The notes below the pieces were generated by a model, which saw only the letters and a program-made list of their open reading frames with translations, did no database searches and was not told the origin of the DNA. From positions 1 through 64,000 of the forward strand of contig NZ_JAMTCQ010000008.1 in assembly GCF_024171895.1 (NCBI RefSeq): a stretch of DNA of 64,000 nucleotides. The letters run 5' to 3'. Positions 43,052 through 51,283 of this stretch are shown here, one piece after another. How positions within the stretch are numbered: position 1 is the stretch's first letter; each line of letters starts with the position of its first letter. A program made the position numbers and the translations under genes. This stretch comes from Prauserella halophila (lineage in GTDB: Bacteria; Actinomycetota; Actinomycetes; Mycobacteriales; Pseudonocardiaceae).

Positions 43052-45110
43052 CGCTCGTCCTGCCCGCTGCCGACGATCCGTCCCGGCCGGCCTTCCCGTT
43101 CCGGTTCTGCCTGCCGTTGGTGAGGCCGCGCCGCACGTCCCCGGCGACCGGACGGGGAGCGTCGGGGTCGGAACGGTGTGCCCGCTTCGACGATTCGAGC
43201 TGCCAGGGCACGCTCGTCACCATCACCCGAGACTGGAACAGCAGCCGCGTCTTGAGGCGCAGCGCGCTCTGGTTGTGCAGCACCTGCTCCCACCAGCGGC
43301 CGACCACGTACTCGGGAATGAAGATCGTCACGACGTTGCGCGGGTTGTCGCCGCGCACCCGCTTGACGTAGTCGAGCACCGGCCTGGTGATCTCGCGATA
43401 CGGCGATTCCACCACCTTCAGCGGAACCGAGAACTTCCGGCGGTTCCACTGGTCGGTGAGCCTGCGCGTGTCCACGTCGTCAACGTTGACCGTCACCGCT
43501 TCGAGCACATCCGGTTTCGTCGCCTTCGCATAAGCCAGGGCACGCAGCGTGGGCCGGTGGATCTGGGAGACCAGCACGATGGCGTGGTTGCGCGCGGGCA
43601 AGGTCATTTCCTCGCCCTCGACCTCCTTGATCTCCTCGGACACATGGTCGTAGTGCCGGCGGATACCGCGCATGAGCACGTAGATCGCCGCCATCGCGAC
43701 GATCGAGATCCACGCGCCCTCCAGGAACTTCGTCACCAGGACGATCACCAGCACGGCCGCGGTCATCACCAGCCCGAAGGAGTTGATGAGCTGCGCCCGG
43801 CGCATCTGGGTGCGAGCGCCCTCGTCGGTCTCGACCGCCAGCCTGCGGTTCCAGTGCCGGATCATCGCGCTCTGGCTGAGCACGAACGCGACGAACACGC
43901 CGACGATGTAGAGCTGGATCAGCTGCGTGACCTCGGCGTCGAACACCGCGACCAGCACGATCGCCAGCAACGCCAGGAACAGAATGCCGTTGCTGAAGGT
44001 GAGGCGGTCGCCGCGCGTGTGGAGCTGGCGGGGCAGGAACCGGTCCTGGGCGAGGTTCGATGCGAGCACCGGGAAGCCGTTGAACGCCGTGTTGGCCGCC
44101 AGCGCGAGGATCAGACCGGTGAAGAAGATGATGTACCAGATCGCCGGTGCAAAGCCCCCGAACACGGCTCCGGCCAGCTGGGCGACGAGCGTCTTCTGCT
44201 CGTACCCCTCCGGTGCGCCGACGAGCTGACTGGCCGGGTCCTCGGCCATGATCACGCCGGTGACGTTCGCCAGGAACAACAGTCCGAGGAACATCGTCAC
44301 CGCGAGCACGCCCATCAGCAGCAGCGTCGTCGCCGCGTTCCTGCCCTTCGGCTTGCGGAAGGCGGGCACGCCGTTGGCGATGGACTCGACGCCCGTCAGC
44401 GCGGCACTGCCGGTCGAGAACGCCCGCAGCACCACGAACACGAACGCCAGCCCCGCGAGCTGGTGCCCGTCGGTGGCCAGTTCGAACCCGGCGCTCTCGG
44501 CGCGCACGTCGTCGCCGAACACCGTCGTGCGGACGAAGCCCCACACGATCATCGCCAGAATGCCCACCACGAAGGCGTAGGTCGGGATCGCGAACGCCGT
44601 GCCCGATTCGCGCACTCCGCGGAGGTTCCCGGCGGCCAGCAGCACGATGGCCCCGACGGAGAACAACACCTGGTGCTCGGCGACGAACGGGATCACCGAA
44701 CCGATGTTCGCCGCCGCCGCGGAGATCGACACCGCGACGGTGAGCACGTAGTCGACAAGCAGCGCACACGCCACGCCGAGGCCCCAGTTGGGACCGTGGT
44801 TGACGGTCGCCACCTCGTAGTCGCCGCCGCCGGAGGTGTAGGCCCGGACGTTCTGCCGGTAGGAGGCGACGACGGCCGCCATCACCAGCGCGATGACGAG
44901 GCCGACCCACGGACTGTAGACGTACGCCGAGGTCCCGGCGATCGAGAGGACGAGGAGTATCTCCTCGGGCGCGTAGGCCACACTCGACATGGGGTCGGAG
45001 GCGAAAACCGGCAACGCGATGCGCTTCGGTAGCCGGGTGTGCGCCAGGCGGTCGCTCCGGAAGGGGCGGCCCAGCAGCAACCGTTTCGTCGCGGTGGCGA
45101 ACTTGGACAC
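43044..45110 (-). CDS. APC-superfamily permease, KimA-like potassium importer
   Basis: The 688-residue protein has about 12 membrane helices (residues 45-480) and a C-terminal cytoplasmic domain of about 190 residues. The opening LLLGRPFRSDRLAHTRLPK is followed by ALPVFASDPMSSVAYAPEEI and the pore-side YTSGGGDYEVATVNHG. This is the KimA/KUP branch of the APC superfamily (B. subtilis KimA is a K+/H+ symporter gated by c-di-AMP through its C-terminal domain). The adjacent ceoB-ceoC genes support K+ transport. The GTG at 45110 is chosen because TACCCT ends 6 nt upstream. Confidence 0.85.
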   Translation of the reverse strand: MSKFATATKRLLLGRPFRSDRLAHTRLPKRIALPVFASDPMSSVAYAPEEILLVLSIAGTSAYVYSPWVGLVIALVMAAVVASYRQNVRAYTSGGGDYEVATVNHGPNWGLGVACALLVDYVLTVAVSISAAAANIGSVIPFVAEHQVLFSVGAIVLLAAGNLRGVRESGTAFAIPTYAFVVGILAMIVWGFVRTTVFGDDVRAESAGFELATDGHQLAGLAFVFVVLRAFSTGSAALTGVESIANGVPAFRKPKGRNAATTLLLMGVLAVTMFLGLLFLANVTGVIMAEDPASQLVGAPEGYEQKTLVAQLAGAVFGGFAPAIWYIIFFTGLILALAANTAFNGFPVLASNLAQDRFLPRQLHTRGDRLTFSNGILFLALLAIVLVAVFDAEVTQLIQLYIVGVFVAFVLSQSAMIRHWNRRLAVETDEGARTQMRRAQLINSFGLVMTAAVLVIVLVTKFLEGAWISIVAMAAIYVLMRGIRRHYDHVSEEIKEVEGEEMTLPARNHAIVLVSQIHRPTLRALAYAKATKPDVLEAVTVNVDDVDTRRLTDQWNRRKFSVPLKVVESPYREITRPVLDYVKRVRGDNPRNVVTIFIPEYVVGRWWEQVLHNQSALRLKTRLLFQSRVMVTSVPWQLESSKRAHRSDPDAPRPVAGDVRRGLTNGRQNRNGKAGRDGSSAAGRTSDE

Positions 45111-45116
45111 CAGTGC

Positions 45117-45122
45117 AGGGTA
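45117..45122 (-). promoter_or_regulatory. -10 box of the KimA-like gene (leaderless)
   Basis: On the minus strand TACCCT (45122-45117) is followed by 6 nt (GCACTG) and the GTG at 45110. The upstream part of the promoter lies in an IS605-like sequence. Confidence 0.55.
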
Positions 45123-45159
45123 TTGACGTCCTCCCCGCGACGAGAGCCGGGGGATTCCC
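45123..45159 (+). mobile_element. Relic end of an IS200/IS605-type element
   Basis: The 37-nt sequence starts TTGACGTCCTCCCCG and ends CCGGGGGATTCCC. From memory this matches the right-end hairpin typical of IS605/tnpB elements (consensus near TTGACATCCTCCCCG...CGGGGATTCC). No tnpA or tnpB is nearby. It directly abuts the -10 of the KimA-like gene. Confidence 0.6.
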
Positions 45160-45464
45160 ATCAGCTCCGGCGCCGATCGGTGCGCGTCACCGTGCGGGAA
45201 CGCGCGTCACCGTGCGGGAACGCTGGTTCCCGCTTCGTAGACCGCCCGACGGCGAGGTCTCCACCCGACACGGAACGGGCTGTCGCCTATCGGCCACGTT
45301 ACCGCCGGACAGCTGCGCGGTAGATTGATGCGCCAACCCCTCGGAACATCCTGAGGAACCCGCGCGCTCCCCAGCTTTCGATCACCGCCCGCAGCCCGCA
45401 TGTCGCCGCGGCGCGGTAGGTTGCTCCGCAGTCGCCGACAACGCTCAAGGAGGCATCAGGCACC
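45160..45464. other. Intergenic region between the KimA-like gene and ceoB
   Basis: It holds a 20-bp direct repeat (45182-45221), an 8-bp hairpin GCGGGAAC/GTTCCCGC (45214-45233) and otherwise no open frame or RNA that I recognise. AAGGAGG at about 45448 precedes the ceoB start with a long 12-nt spacing. Confidence 0.4.
45182..45221. repeat. Two 20-bp tandem repeats
   Basis: GCGCGTCACCGTGCGGGAAC occurs twice without change at 45182-45201 and 45202-45221. Confidence 0.85.
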
Positions 45465-46130
45465 GTGCACGTGGTGATCATGGGATGCGGCCGGGTGGGC
45501 GCCTCCCTGGCCGCCGCCCTCGAACGGCTCGATCACGGGGTCGCCGTCATCGACCGCGACCAGGAGGCGTTCCGCAGGCTCGGCACCGACTTCCACGGCC
45601 AGCAGGTCGTCGGGATGGGGTTCGACCGGGACGTGCTGACCGAGGCCGGAATCGAACGCGCAGGCGCGTTCGCGGCCGTGTCCAGCGGCGACAACTCCAA
45701 CATCATCTCGGCCCGCGTGGCCCGCGAGCTGTTCAGCGTCGAGCACGTCGTGGCGCGCATCTACGACCACAAGCGTGCCGCCGTCTACGAGCGCCTCGGC
45801 ATCCCGACGATCGCGACCGTGCCGTGGACGACCGACCGGTTCCTGCGCACCCTGCTGCCCGACGGGGTCGCCACGTCGTGGCGCGATCCGACCGGGACGG
45901 TGGCGCTGCTGCAGCTGCCGCTGCACGAAGGCTGGATCGGCCGCAGCGTGCGCGACATCGAACGCGCCGCCGACGTCCGCGTGGCCTTCGTGATGCGCTT
46001 CGGCACCGGTGTGCTGCCGACCGCCACGACCGTCATTCAGGCCGACGACGAGATGTACGTCGCAGCGCAATCGGGCACGGTCGGCGACGTCACCGCCGTG
46101 GCAGCCCGCGCCCCCGAGGAGGACGACTAG
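45465..46130 (+). CDS. ceoB: TrkA-type potassium-transport regulator (CeoB)
   Basis: The 221-residue protein has an N-terminal RCK/KTN Rossmann domain (HVVIMGCGRVGASLAAALE, then HGVAVIDRDQEAF with the Asp that binds NAD ribose, about residues 1-130) and a C-terminal RCK_C domain (about 140-215: LPLHEGWIGRSVRDIER). Such proteins gate K+ channels or transporters in response to NAD(H), nucleotides or c-di-AMP. It is followed with no gap by ceoC. Both correspond to Rv2691/Rv2692, which are next to the permease Rv2690c. Confidence 0.93.
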   Translation: MHVVIMGCGRVGASLAAALERLDHGVAVIDRDQEAFRRLGTDFHGQQVVGMGFDRDVLTEAGIERAGAFAAVSSGDNSNIISARVARELFSVEHVVARIYDHKRAAVYERLGIPTIATVPWTTDRFLRTLLPDGVATSWRDPTGTVALLQLPLHEGWIGRSVRDIERAADVRVAFVMRFGTGVLPTATTVIQADDEMYVAAQSGTVGDVTAVAARAPEEDD

Positions 46131-46787
46131 ATGCGTATCGCGATCGCCGGCGCCGGCGCGGTGGGCCGGTCCATCGCCTCCGAGCTCATCGAGGCGGGCC
46201 ACACCGTGCTCCTGATCGAACGGCTCTCGCGTCAGTTCACGCCCGAGGTCGTCGAGGCCGCCGAATGGGTACTCGGCGACGCCTGTGAGATGTCCACGCT
46301 CGAGGCCTCGGGTATCGAACGCTGCGACGTGGTCATCGCGGCCACGGGCGACGACAAGGTCAACCTTGTGCTGGCGCTGCTGGCCAAGACCGAGTTCGCG
46401 GTGCGGCGCGTGGTGGCGCGCGTGAACAATCCGGCCAACGAGTGGCTGTTCAACGAGAGCTGGGGCGTCGACGTGGCGGTGTCGACGCCACGAATGCTCG
46501 CCGCGATGGTGGAGGAAGCCGTGAGCGTCGGCGACCTCGTGCGGCTGATGACGTTCCGTAAGAGCCAGGCCAACCTCGTCGAACTCACCCTGCCCGAGGA
46601 GACCCCGCTCGCCGGCACACCGGTGGAGCGGCTCAACCTGCCGCGCGACGCCGCGCTGGTGGCGATCCTGCGCGGGGAACGCGTCATCGTGCCGCAGCCC
46701 GACGACCCGGTCGAAGGCGGGGACGAGGTGCTGTTCGTGGCGCCGGAGACGGTCGAACCGGAGCTCCGCACCGCGCTCGGCCGATGA
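46131..46787 (+). CDS. ceoC: TrkA-type potassium-transport regulator (CeoC)
   Basis: The 218-residue paralogue of CeoB starts RIAIAGAGAVGRSIASELI and has HTVLLIERLSRQF, VIAATGDDKVNLVLALLA (RCK_N) and LTLPEETPLAGTPVERL (RCK_C). The ATG directly follows the ceoB TAG, so the two are co-translated and may form a hetero-oligomer. No TrkH/TrkG membrane subunit is in the window, so the divergent KimA-like permease is the natural partner. Confidence 0.93.
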   Translation: MRIAIAGAGAVGRSIASELIEAGHTVLLIERLSRQFTPEVVEAAEWVLGDACEMSTLEASGIERCDVVIAATGDDKVNLVLALLAKTEFAVRRVVARVNNPANEWLFNESWGVDVAVSTPRMLAAMVEEAVSVGDLVRLMTFRKSQANLVELTLPEETPLAGTPVERLNLPRDAALVAILRGERVIVPQPDDPVEGGDEVLFVAPETVEPELRTALGR

Positions 46788-46806
46788 GCGGCGCCGGTCG
46801 CTCGAC

Positions 46807-46833
46807 GGCAGGCGCTCAGTGGCAGGCGCTCAG
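46807..46833. repeat. Two 13-bp direct repeats after ceoC
   Basis: GGCAGGCGCTCAG at 46807-46819 and 46821-46833, one base apart, just past the ceoC stop. Confidence 0.6.
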
Positions 46834-46850
46834 CGGGCGACTGTGAGGCA

Positions 46851-46887
46851 CCCACTGTGCGGGACGGATCCCCGCTCGCACAGTGGG
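46851..46887. terminator. Hairpin between ceoC and the DUF3159 gene
   Basis: CCCACTGTGCG (46851-46861) pairs with CGCACAGTGGG (46877-46887) in the gap between convergent genes. Confidence 0.65.
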
Positions 46888-46898
46888 GCAGCGAGGCC

Positions 46899-47798
46899 TC
46901 AGCGGGGCGGAGTGTCCGCGGGATCGTCGTCCGGTGCCGCTCCGCTCGCCGGTGCCGCGGCGCCGGGCGACAGTACGCCGGACGGCACGGTGCCGGCGGT
47001 GTTCTGCGCGGGACGGTCGTACTTCGCCCGCAGTTCGGCCTCGATCTCGGCGTCGGTGCGCTCCGTACGCTCCCGCAGGTGCTTGAGCCTGCGGTCCGAA
47101 CGGCGCACCGCCCACACGACGACCAGCAGCGCCAGGCCGTACAGCGGGTAGCCCATGGCGATCTTCGCGAACGCCAGCCATCCCGTGTGGTCCTCGTCGT
47201 AGAGCCACCGCTGGACGATGAACCGGGCGGCGAACACGGCCGCCAGCGCGAGCGTGGCGATGTCGTAGCCCCGGCGCGACGGCTTGTCCTTGCGCCAGTC
47301 CATGCCGGTGCCGTTGAGCGCGTTCCACACGACGCCGGCCAGTGGCCAGCGCACGAGCACCGACAGCGCCAGGACGCTGAAGTACACCACCGACGTCCAG
47401 ATACCGAACAGGAAGAAGCCCTTGGCCTCACCGGTGCGGTAGGCGATGAACGCCGCGATCGCGACCCCGAAGAACCCGGAGATCGCGGGCTGGACCGCTT
47501 CCTTGCGCACGACGCGTGCCACGGTGATGGCCACGGCGCTGCCCAGGGCGATCCAGATGGCCGGCATGAGCCCGAACATCGCGTTCGCCAGCACGAACAC
47601 CACGACGGGGATGCCGGAGTAGATCAGCCCGGACACGCCGCCCATCTGCTCGAGCATCGTCGGCGCCCGGTCGGCACCGGTGTCGGCGTCCCGACCGCCC
47701 GGGTCACCCGGGGCGGCACCGCCGTGCGGCCCCTCCTCGGAGCCGTCGGCCTGGTCCGGCGTGCCGGTGCGGTCGGGCTCGCGGTCGGGTGCAGTCAC
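46899..47798 (-). CDS. DUF3159 family membrane protein
   Basis: The 299-residue protein has a disordered acidic N-terminus (about 45 residues), six membrane helices (about 55-235, starting GLIYSGIPVVVFVLANAMFG) and a charged tail (RRLKHLRERTERTDAEIEAE). It matches DUF3159 (Rv2693c), of unknown function, conserved beside the Ceo genes. The GTG at 47798 is 27 nt after the stop of the OB-fold gene, so they form an operon. Confidence 0.88.
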   Translation of the reverse strand: MTAPDREPDRTGTPDQADGSEEGPHGGAAPGDPGGRDADTGADRAPTMLEQMGGVSGLIYSGIPVVVFVLANAMFGLMPAIWIALGSAVAITVARVVRKEAVQPAISGFFGVAIAAFIAYRTGEAKGFFLFGIWTSVVYFSVLALSVLVRWPLAGVVWNALNGTGMDWRKDKPSRRGYDIATLALAAVFAARFIVQRWLYDEDHTGWLAFAKIAMGYPLYGLALLVVVWAVRRSDRRLKHLRERTERTDAEIEAELRAKYDRPAQNTAGTVPSGVLSPGAAAPASGAAPDDDPADTPPR

Positions 47799-47824
47799 GC
47801 GGCAAGTCTCCGGATCTGTCGTCG

Positions 47825-48202
47825 TCAGGTGGGTTGCAGCAGTTCGTAGTACGGGTTGTACAGCACTTTACGACCTTCGCGGTCCGCCATGCGGCCACGG
47901 GCCTTGATCGTCCGGCCCGGTTCGATGCCGGGGATCCGTCTGCGGCCGAGCCACACGAGCGTGACCTCGTCGGTGCCGTCGAACAGTTCGGCCTGCAACG
48001 TGGCCGCCTCGCTCGCGGGACACAACTCGACGCTCCGCAGCCGTCCGAGCACGGTCACCTCGTCACCGCAGCGGCAGTCGCACGCTCGCTGGGCGCCGCC
48101 CGCTTCGGATTTCTCGGAGAGATCGTCGGCGTCGAGGGTCTCGACGTCGCTGGTGAGCTTCTTGACCAACCGGCTGAAGTAGCCGCCGTCTTTGGCGGGC
48201 AT
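47825..48202 (-). CDS. OB-fold nucleic-acid-binding domain protein
   Basis: The 125-residue protein has an N-terminal helix (GGYFSRLVKKLTSDVETLD) and an OB fold starting near residue 48: DEVTVLGRLRSVELCP, LQAELFDGTDEVTLVWLGR, IEPGRTIKARGRMADREG. It resembles Rv2694c. It may bind single-stranded nucleic acid; the partner is unknown. The ATG at 48202 has AGGAGC about 6 nt upstream. Operon with DUF3159. Confidence 0.88.
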   Translation of the reverse strand: MPAKDGGYFSRLVKKLTSDVETLDADDLSEKSEAGGAQRACDCRCGDEVTVLGRLRSVELCPASEAATLQAELFDGTDEVTLVWLGRRRIPGIEPGRTIKARGRMADREGRKVLYNPYYELLQPT

Positions 48203-48390
48203 GTGCCTGCTCCTGTACTTCGAGGGCCCCCGACTCGGCATTTCACGGCCCGTACTGTTCAGCGTAGCTTCCGTACCGGCCCAGGGAAGCCGACGGAGGT
48301 CTGCTCTGGCAAGGCGCCACGACGTGAGCTGCGTTATGCCCGATCGTGACCCGGTCACAGGACTGCGATCGGGCCGAGCACGATGTCGGT

Positions 48391-49125
48391 GTGCCCGCCA
48401 CACCACCCGCATACCCGGCCTCGCCGGCGCACGCCGCCGTCCTGCCCGGAACCGGTTCCGACGAGGTGTTCGCCCGTGCCGTGTTCGCCCCCGCGCTGAG
48501 GGCCGCCGACATCGTCGTGCACACCCCACGACCCCACTCGGGTGGCGCACTCGTCCGGGAGGCCCTCACGGCACTGGATGCGGCCGCCGCAGCCGCGCCC
48601 GGGCCGATCCTGGTCGGCGGCGTGTCCCTCGGCGCCCAGCTCGCCGTCGAATGGGCGCTGCGCAACGGTCCGCGCTGCGCCGGGGTGCTCGCCGTACTGC
48701 CCGCCTGGTCGGGTACCCCCGGCGACGCGCCCGCTGCGGTCGCCGCCCGCGCGTCCGCGGACCTCATCGACCGTGAGGGCCTCGAACAGGCACTCGCCCT
48801 CTCGACCGACGACGTACCACCGTGGCTGGCCGCCGAGCTGACCCGGTCCTGGCGCCGCCACGGCGACGGCCTCGCCGCGGGGTTACGGACGGCCGCCGCT
48901 CACCCCGCGCCGGACGACGACGCACTGGCCCGGTGCCCCGTTCCGGTCGGCATCAGCGCCTGCACCGACGACCCGGTGCATCCGGCCGGGATCGCACGCG
49001 CCTGGGCGGGAACGATCCCGCGGGCACGCCTGCGGGAGCTGCCGCTGGCCGCCTTCGGCGCGGATCCCGCCTCGGCGGGCCGGGCCGCGGTCGAGGCCTG
49101 GTCCGACGCCCGCCGGGACCGCTGA
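48391..49125 (+). CDS. Alpha/beta-hydrolase-fold protein (Rv2695-like)
   Basis: The 244-residue protein has a serine-hydrolase elbow in PILVGGVSLGAQLAVEWAL (G-V-S-L-G, about residues 80-86), DIVVHTPRPHSGG upstream and PVPVGISACTDDPVHPAGI with a candidate Asp. The C-terminal His is unclear. It is the positional equivalent of Rv2695. The GTG at 48391 is taken as start; a GTG at 48346 would add 15 residues. The substrate is unknown. Confidence 0.78.
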   Translation: MPATPPAYPASPAHAAVLPGTGSDEVFARAVFAPALRAADIVVHTPRPHSGGALVREALTALDAAAAAAPGPILVGGVSLGAQLAVEWALRNGPRCAGVLAVLPAWSGTPGDAPAAVAARASADLIDREGLEQALALSTDDVPPWLAAELTRSWRRHGDGLAAGLRTAAAHPAPDDDALARCPVPVGISACTDDPVHPAGIARAWAGTIPRARLRELPLAAFGADPASAGRAAVEAWSDARRDR

Positions 49126-49191
49126 AGCCGACCCCACGACCGGAACCGGCCGCCACGGTCAGCCCTGTCCCGCCCCGGCACCGAGCGGCCG

Positions 49192-49239
49192 CTGCCCTGT
49201 CCGGACACTGCCCTGTCCGGACACTGCCGTGCCCGGGCA
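49192..49239. repeat. Three 16-bp tandem repeats between convergent genes
   Basis: CTGCCCTGTCCGGACA at 49192-49207 and 49208-49223, then a diverged unit CTGCCGTGCCCGGGCA at 49224-49239. Confidence 0.8.
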
Positions 49240-49285
49240 ACTGCCCGCCCGGCCGCTGCCCCGTCAGAACGCTGCCGTGCCGGCC

Positions 49286-49987
49286 TCAGCCCTGCCCGGA
49301 CTGCTGCGCCGCGATGTGCTGCGCGACCTGTTCGGGCAGCCGTACCGGCAGCGGCGTGCGCACCGGCATCGGAGCGTCCCCGCGGGCCACGACGGTGCCG
49401 CGCACGATGTCCCGCAGCACCTCCGGCGCATCCGCGGCCTGGGTCTGCGGGCCCGCGATCACCCCGCGCAGCATCCACCGCGGGCCGTCGACACCGACGA
49501 ATCGCAGCGCCATCTCCCCGATGACGGCCGACAGCTCCATTCCCCACTCACCGCGGCCGAGCGACACCTTCGCACCATCGCCCCGCAACTGTTCGGCGAG
49601 TTCGTCACTGACCGACCGCCACTGGCCGCCCGACCGGGGCGCCGCGTAGGCGCTGACCGTGACCTGCCCCTGGGGAACCACGATGTGCACGGCCCGGACG
49701 TTGCCGCCCTGCTGGTCCATCTCGACCTGCACCTGCGATCCGTCCGGCACGGGGACACGCACCGAACCGAGGTCCATGCGCGCCAGCCCGTCGTCGGGGG
49801 CGTCCGTCTCGTCGTACGGGCCCGACGCACCGTCGACCCGGTCGGCGGGCCGGCCCCCGTCGTCACCGTCGTCGGTGTCGTCGGCTCCGGGGACGTCCGC
49901 TGCGGCGGCCGCCCGGTCGTCGCCGGAGCCCGCGCCGAGCTCGTCCGAATCCTGCGCCTGTCGTCGCTTCCGTCCGAAAATCCCCAC
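49286..49987 (-). CDS. DUF3710 family protein
   Basis: The 233-residue soluble protein starts GIFGRKRRQAQDSDELG, then an acidic stretch to about residue 60, and a globular core: GLARMDLGSVRVPVPDGSQV, GQVTVSAYAAPRSGGQWRSV and GVDGPRWMLRGVIAGP. It is the DUF3710 family (Rv2696c), of unknown function and always near dut. The GTG overlaps the dut TAG by one base, so it is co-translated with dut. Confidence 0.88.
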   Translation of the reverse strand: MGIFGRKRRQAQDSDELGAGSGDDRAAAAADVPGADDTDDGDDGGRPADRVDGASGPYDETDAPDDGLARMDLGSVRVPVPDGSQVQVEMDQQGGNVRAVHIVVPQGQVTVSAYAAPRSGGQWRSVSDELAEQLRGDGAKVSLGRGEWGMELSAVIGEMALRFVGVDGPRWMLRGVIAGPQTQAADAPEVLRDIVRGTVVARGDAPMPVRTPLPVRLPEQVAQHIAAQQSGQG

Positions 49988-50451
49988 TAGTTCTCCGTTC
50001 CGAGGGTCGCGTGCCCACCCGTCGAACCGTAGCCGCCCGCACCTCGCTCGGTCGGCTCGAGTTCGCCGGTCTCGACGAACTCCGCGCGGCTGACGCGCTG
50101 CACGATCAGCTGCGCGATCCGGTCGCCGCGCGTGAGCCGGACGGGTTCGGCCGGGTCGAGGTTGACCAGGCACACCTTGATCTCACCGCGGTATCCGGCG
50201 TCGATGGTGCCCGGCGTGTTCACGATCGACAGGCCGACGCGCGCGGCCAGTCCCGAACGCGGGTGCACGAAGCCCGCGTACCCGGACGGGAGCGCGATCG
50301 CGACCCCGGTCCCCACCACGGCGCGCTCGCCCGACGCGAGCACCACGTCCCGGGTGGTCACGAGGTCGGCGCCGGCGTCATCGGGCCGGGCGTAGGACGG
50401 GAGGGGAACATCGGGATCGACGCGGGAAAGCAGGACCTGCACGCTGGACAC
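49987..50451 (-). CDS. dut: Deoxyuridine 5'-triphosphate nucleotidohydrolase
   Basis: The 154-residue trimeric dUTPase hydrolyses dUTP to dUMP, keeping uracil out of DNA. All five motifs are present: [41 protein letters not shown] (catalytic Asp and Tyr), [12 protein letters not shown], and [11 protein letters not shown] (P-loop-like tail). The GTG at 50451 is 8 nt after the minus-strand -10 TAGTCT. It is divergent from the DUF3093 gene with overlapping promoters and is followed by DUF3710. Confidence 0.95.
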   Translation of the reverse strand: MSSVQVLLSRVDPDVPLPSYARPDDAGADLVTTRDVVLASGERAVVGTGVAIALPSGYAGFVHPRSGLAARVGLSIVNTPGTIDAGYRGEIKVCLVNLDPAEPVRLTRGDRIAQLIVQRVSRAEFVETGELEPTERGAGGYGSTGGHATLGTEN

Positions 50452-50459
50452 GGCTGGTG

Positions 50460-50469
50460 AGACTACCCT
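50460..50469. promoter_or_regulatory. Overlapping divergent -10 boxes of dut and the DUF3093 gene
   Basis: TAGTCT on the minus strand (50465-50460) serves dut; TACCCT on the plus strand (50464-50469) serves DUF3093. They share two base pairs, so only one polymerase could open this DNA at a time. Starts are 24 bp apart (50451 and 50476). Confidence 0.65.
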
Positions 50470-50475
50470 GAACCC

Positions 50476-51102
50476 GTGAGCACGAGTGCACGCGCGCGGC
50501 CCGACGACGACGATCCGGCAACGCCCCCGGACACGGCCCGAGGCAACACCCCCGGCAGGGGCCGGGCCGACCCGGGATCGGGGGCCGCCTCGCCCCCGGC
50601 CGAACCCGGGGTGCGGTTCAGCGAGTGGCTGTACCTGGCGTGGTGGGGCTGGCCGCTGCCGTTGGTCGGCGCGGCTCTGCTGGCCGCCGAGGTCCACATG
50701 GGCTATCCCGGCGTGCGCGCCTGGCTGCCGTACGTGATTCTCCTCCCGCTGGCCGTACTGCTCCTGCTCGGGCTCGGACGGCTCAAGGTCCGCGTCACGG
50801 GCGGTGACGGTCCCGAACTGTGGGTCGGCGACGCCCACCTCCCGCTGCGGCACGTCGGTGCGGTCGAGGTGATCGGCAAGGACATCCGGCGTAAGGCACT
50901 CGGACCCGAACTCGATCCGGCCGCGTTCGTCGTCAACCGGAGCTGGATCCCCACGCTGGTGCGCGTGGAGGTGACCGACCCGGACGATCCGACGCCGTAC
51001 TGGGTGTTCAGCACCCGCCACCCCGAGCGGATCGCGGCGCTGCTGCGGGACATCCGCCCGCCCCTGCCGCCCGACGCCACGCCTGCCGCCGACGGCGGCT
51101 GA
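50476..51102 (+). CDS. DUF3093 family membrane protein
   Basis: The 208-residue protein has a disordered N-terminus of about 48 residues and two membrane helices ([20 protein letters not shown] and [18 protein letters not shown]). A cytoplasmic beta domain ([20 protein letters not shown] to [20 protein letters not shown]) completes it. It matches DUF3093 (Rv2698), function unknown. The GTG follows TACCCT by 6 nt, so it is leaderless. Confidence 0.86.
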   Translation: MSTSARARPDDDDPATPPDTARGNTPGRGRADPGSGAASPPAEPGVRFSEWLYLAWWGWPLPLVGAALLAAEVHMGYPGVRAWLPYVILLPLAVLLLLGLGRLKVRVTGGDGPELWVGDAHLPLRHVGAVEVIGKDIRRKALGPELDPAAFVVNRSWIPTLVRVEVTDPDDPTPYWVFSTRHPERIAALLRDIRPPLPPDATPAADGG

Positions 51103-51113
51103 TCCGGCGAGAC

Positions 51114-51159
51114 AACGAGAGCGGCCGGGTGATGCAGGCATCACCCGGCCGCTCTCGTT
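51114..51159. terminator. 22-bp perfect hairpin after the DUF3093 gene
   Basis: The arms 51114-51135 and 51138-51159 are perfect 22-bp complements around a 2-nt gap. Convergent DUF4193 lies beyond, so it may stop both directions. Confidence 0.8.
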
Positions 51160-51246
51160 GCGCCTGTATCCGTTGCGCCTGTATCCGCGTCGCCCGTGTC
51201 CGTTGCGCCCGTGTCAGCGTCGCCCGTGTCCGTCTCGCCCGTGCGG
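51157..51246. repeat. Six 15-bp tandem repeats
   Basis: Units GTTGCGCCTGTATCC (51157-51171, 51172-51186) then four diverged units to 51246, all 15 bp. Noncoding spacer between convergent genes. Confidence 0.85.
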
Positions 51247-51283
51247 TCGTCCCGTCACCCGGCGCGCCCTGCGCGGGCTCGAG

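Noticed and set aside
45160-45464. Possible c-di-AMP (ydaO) riboswitch before the potassium genes
   Set aside because: I could not find the conserved ydaO core motifs; the genes also seem to start near their promoters.
51157-51246. Possible CRISPR array
   Set aside because: Units are only 15 bp and directly adjacent with no spacers.
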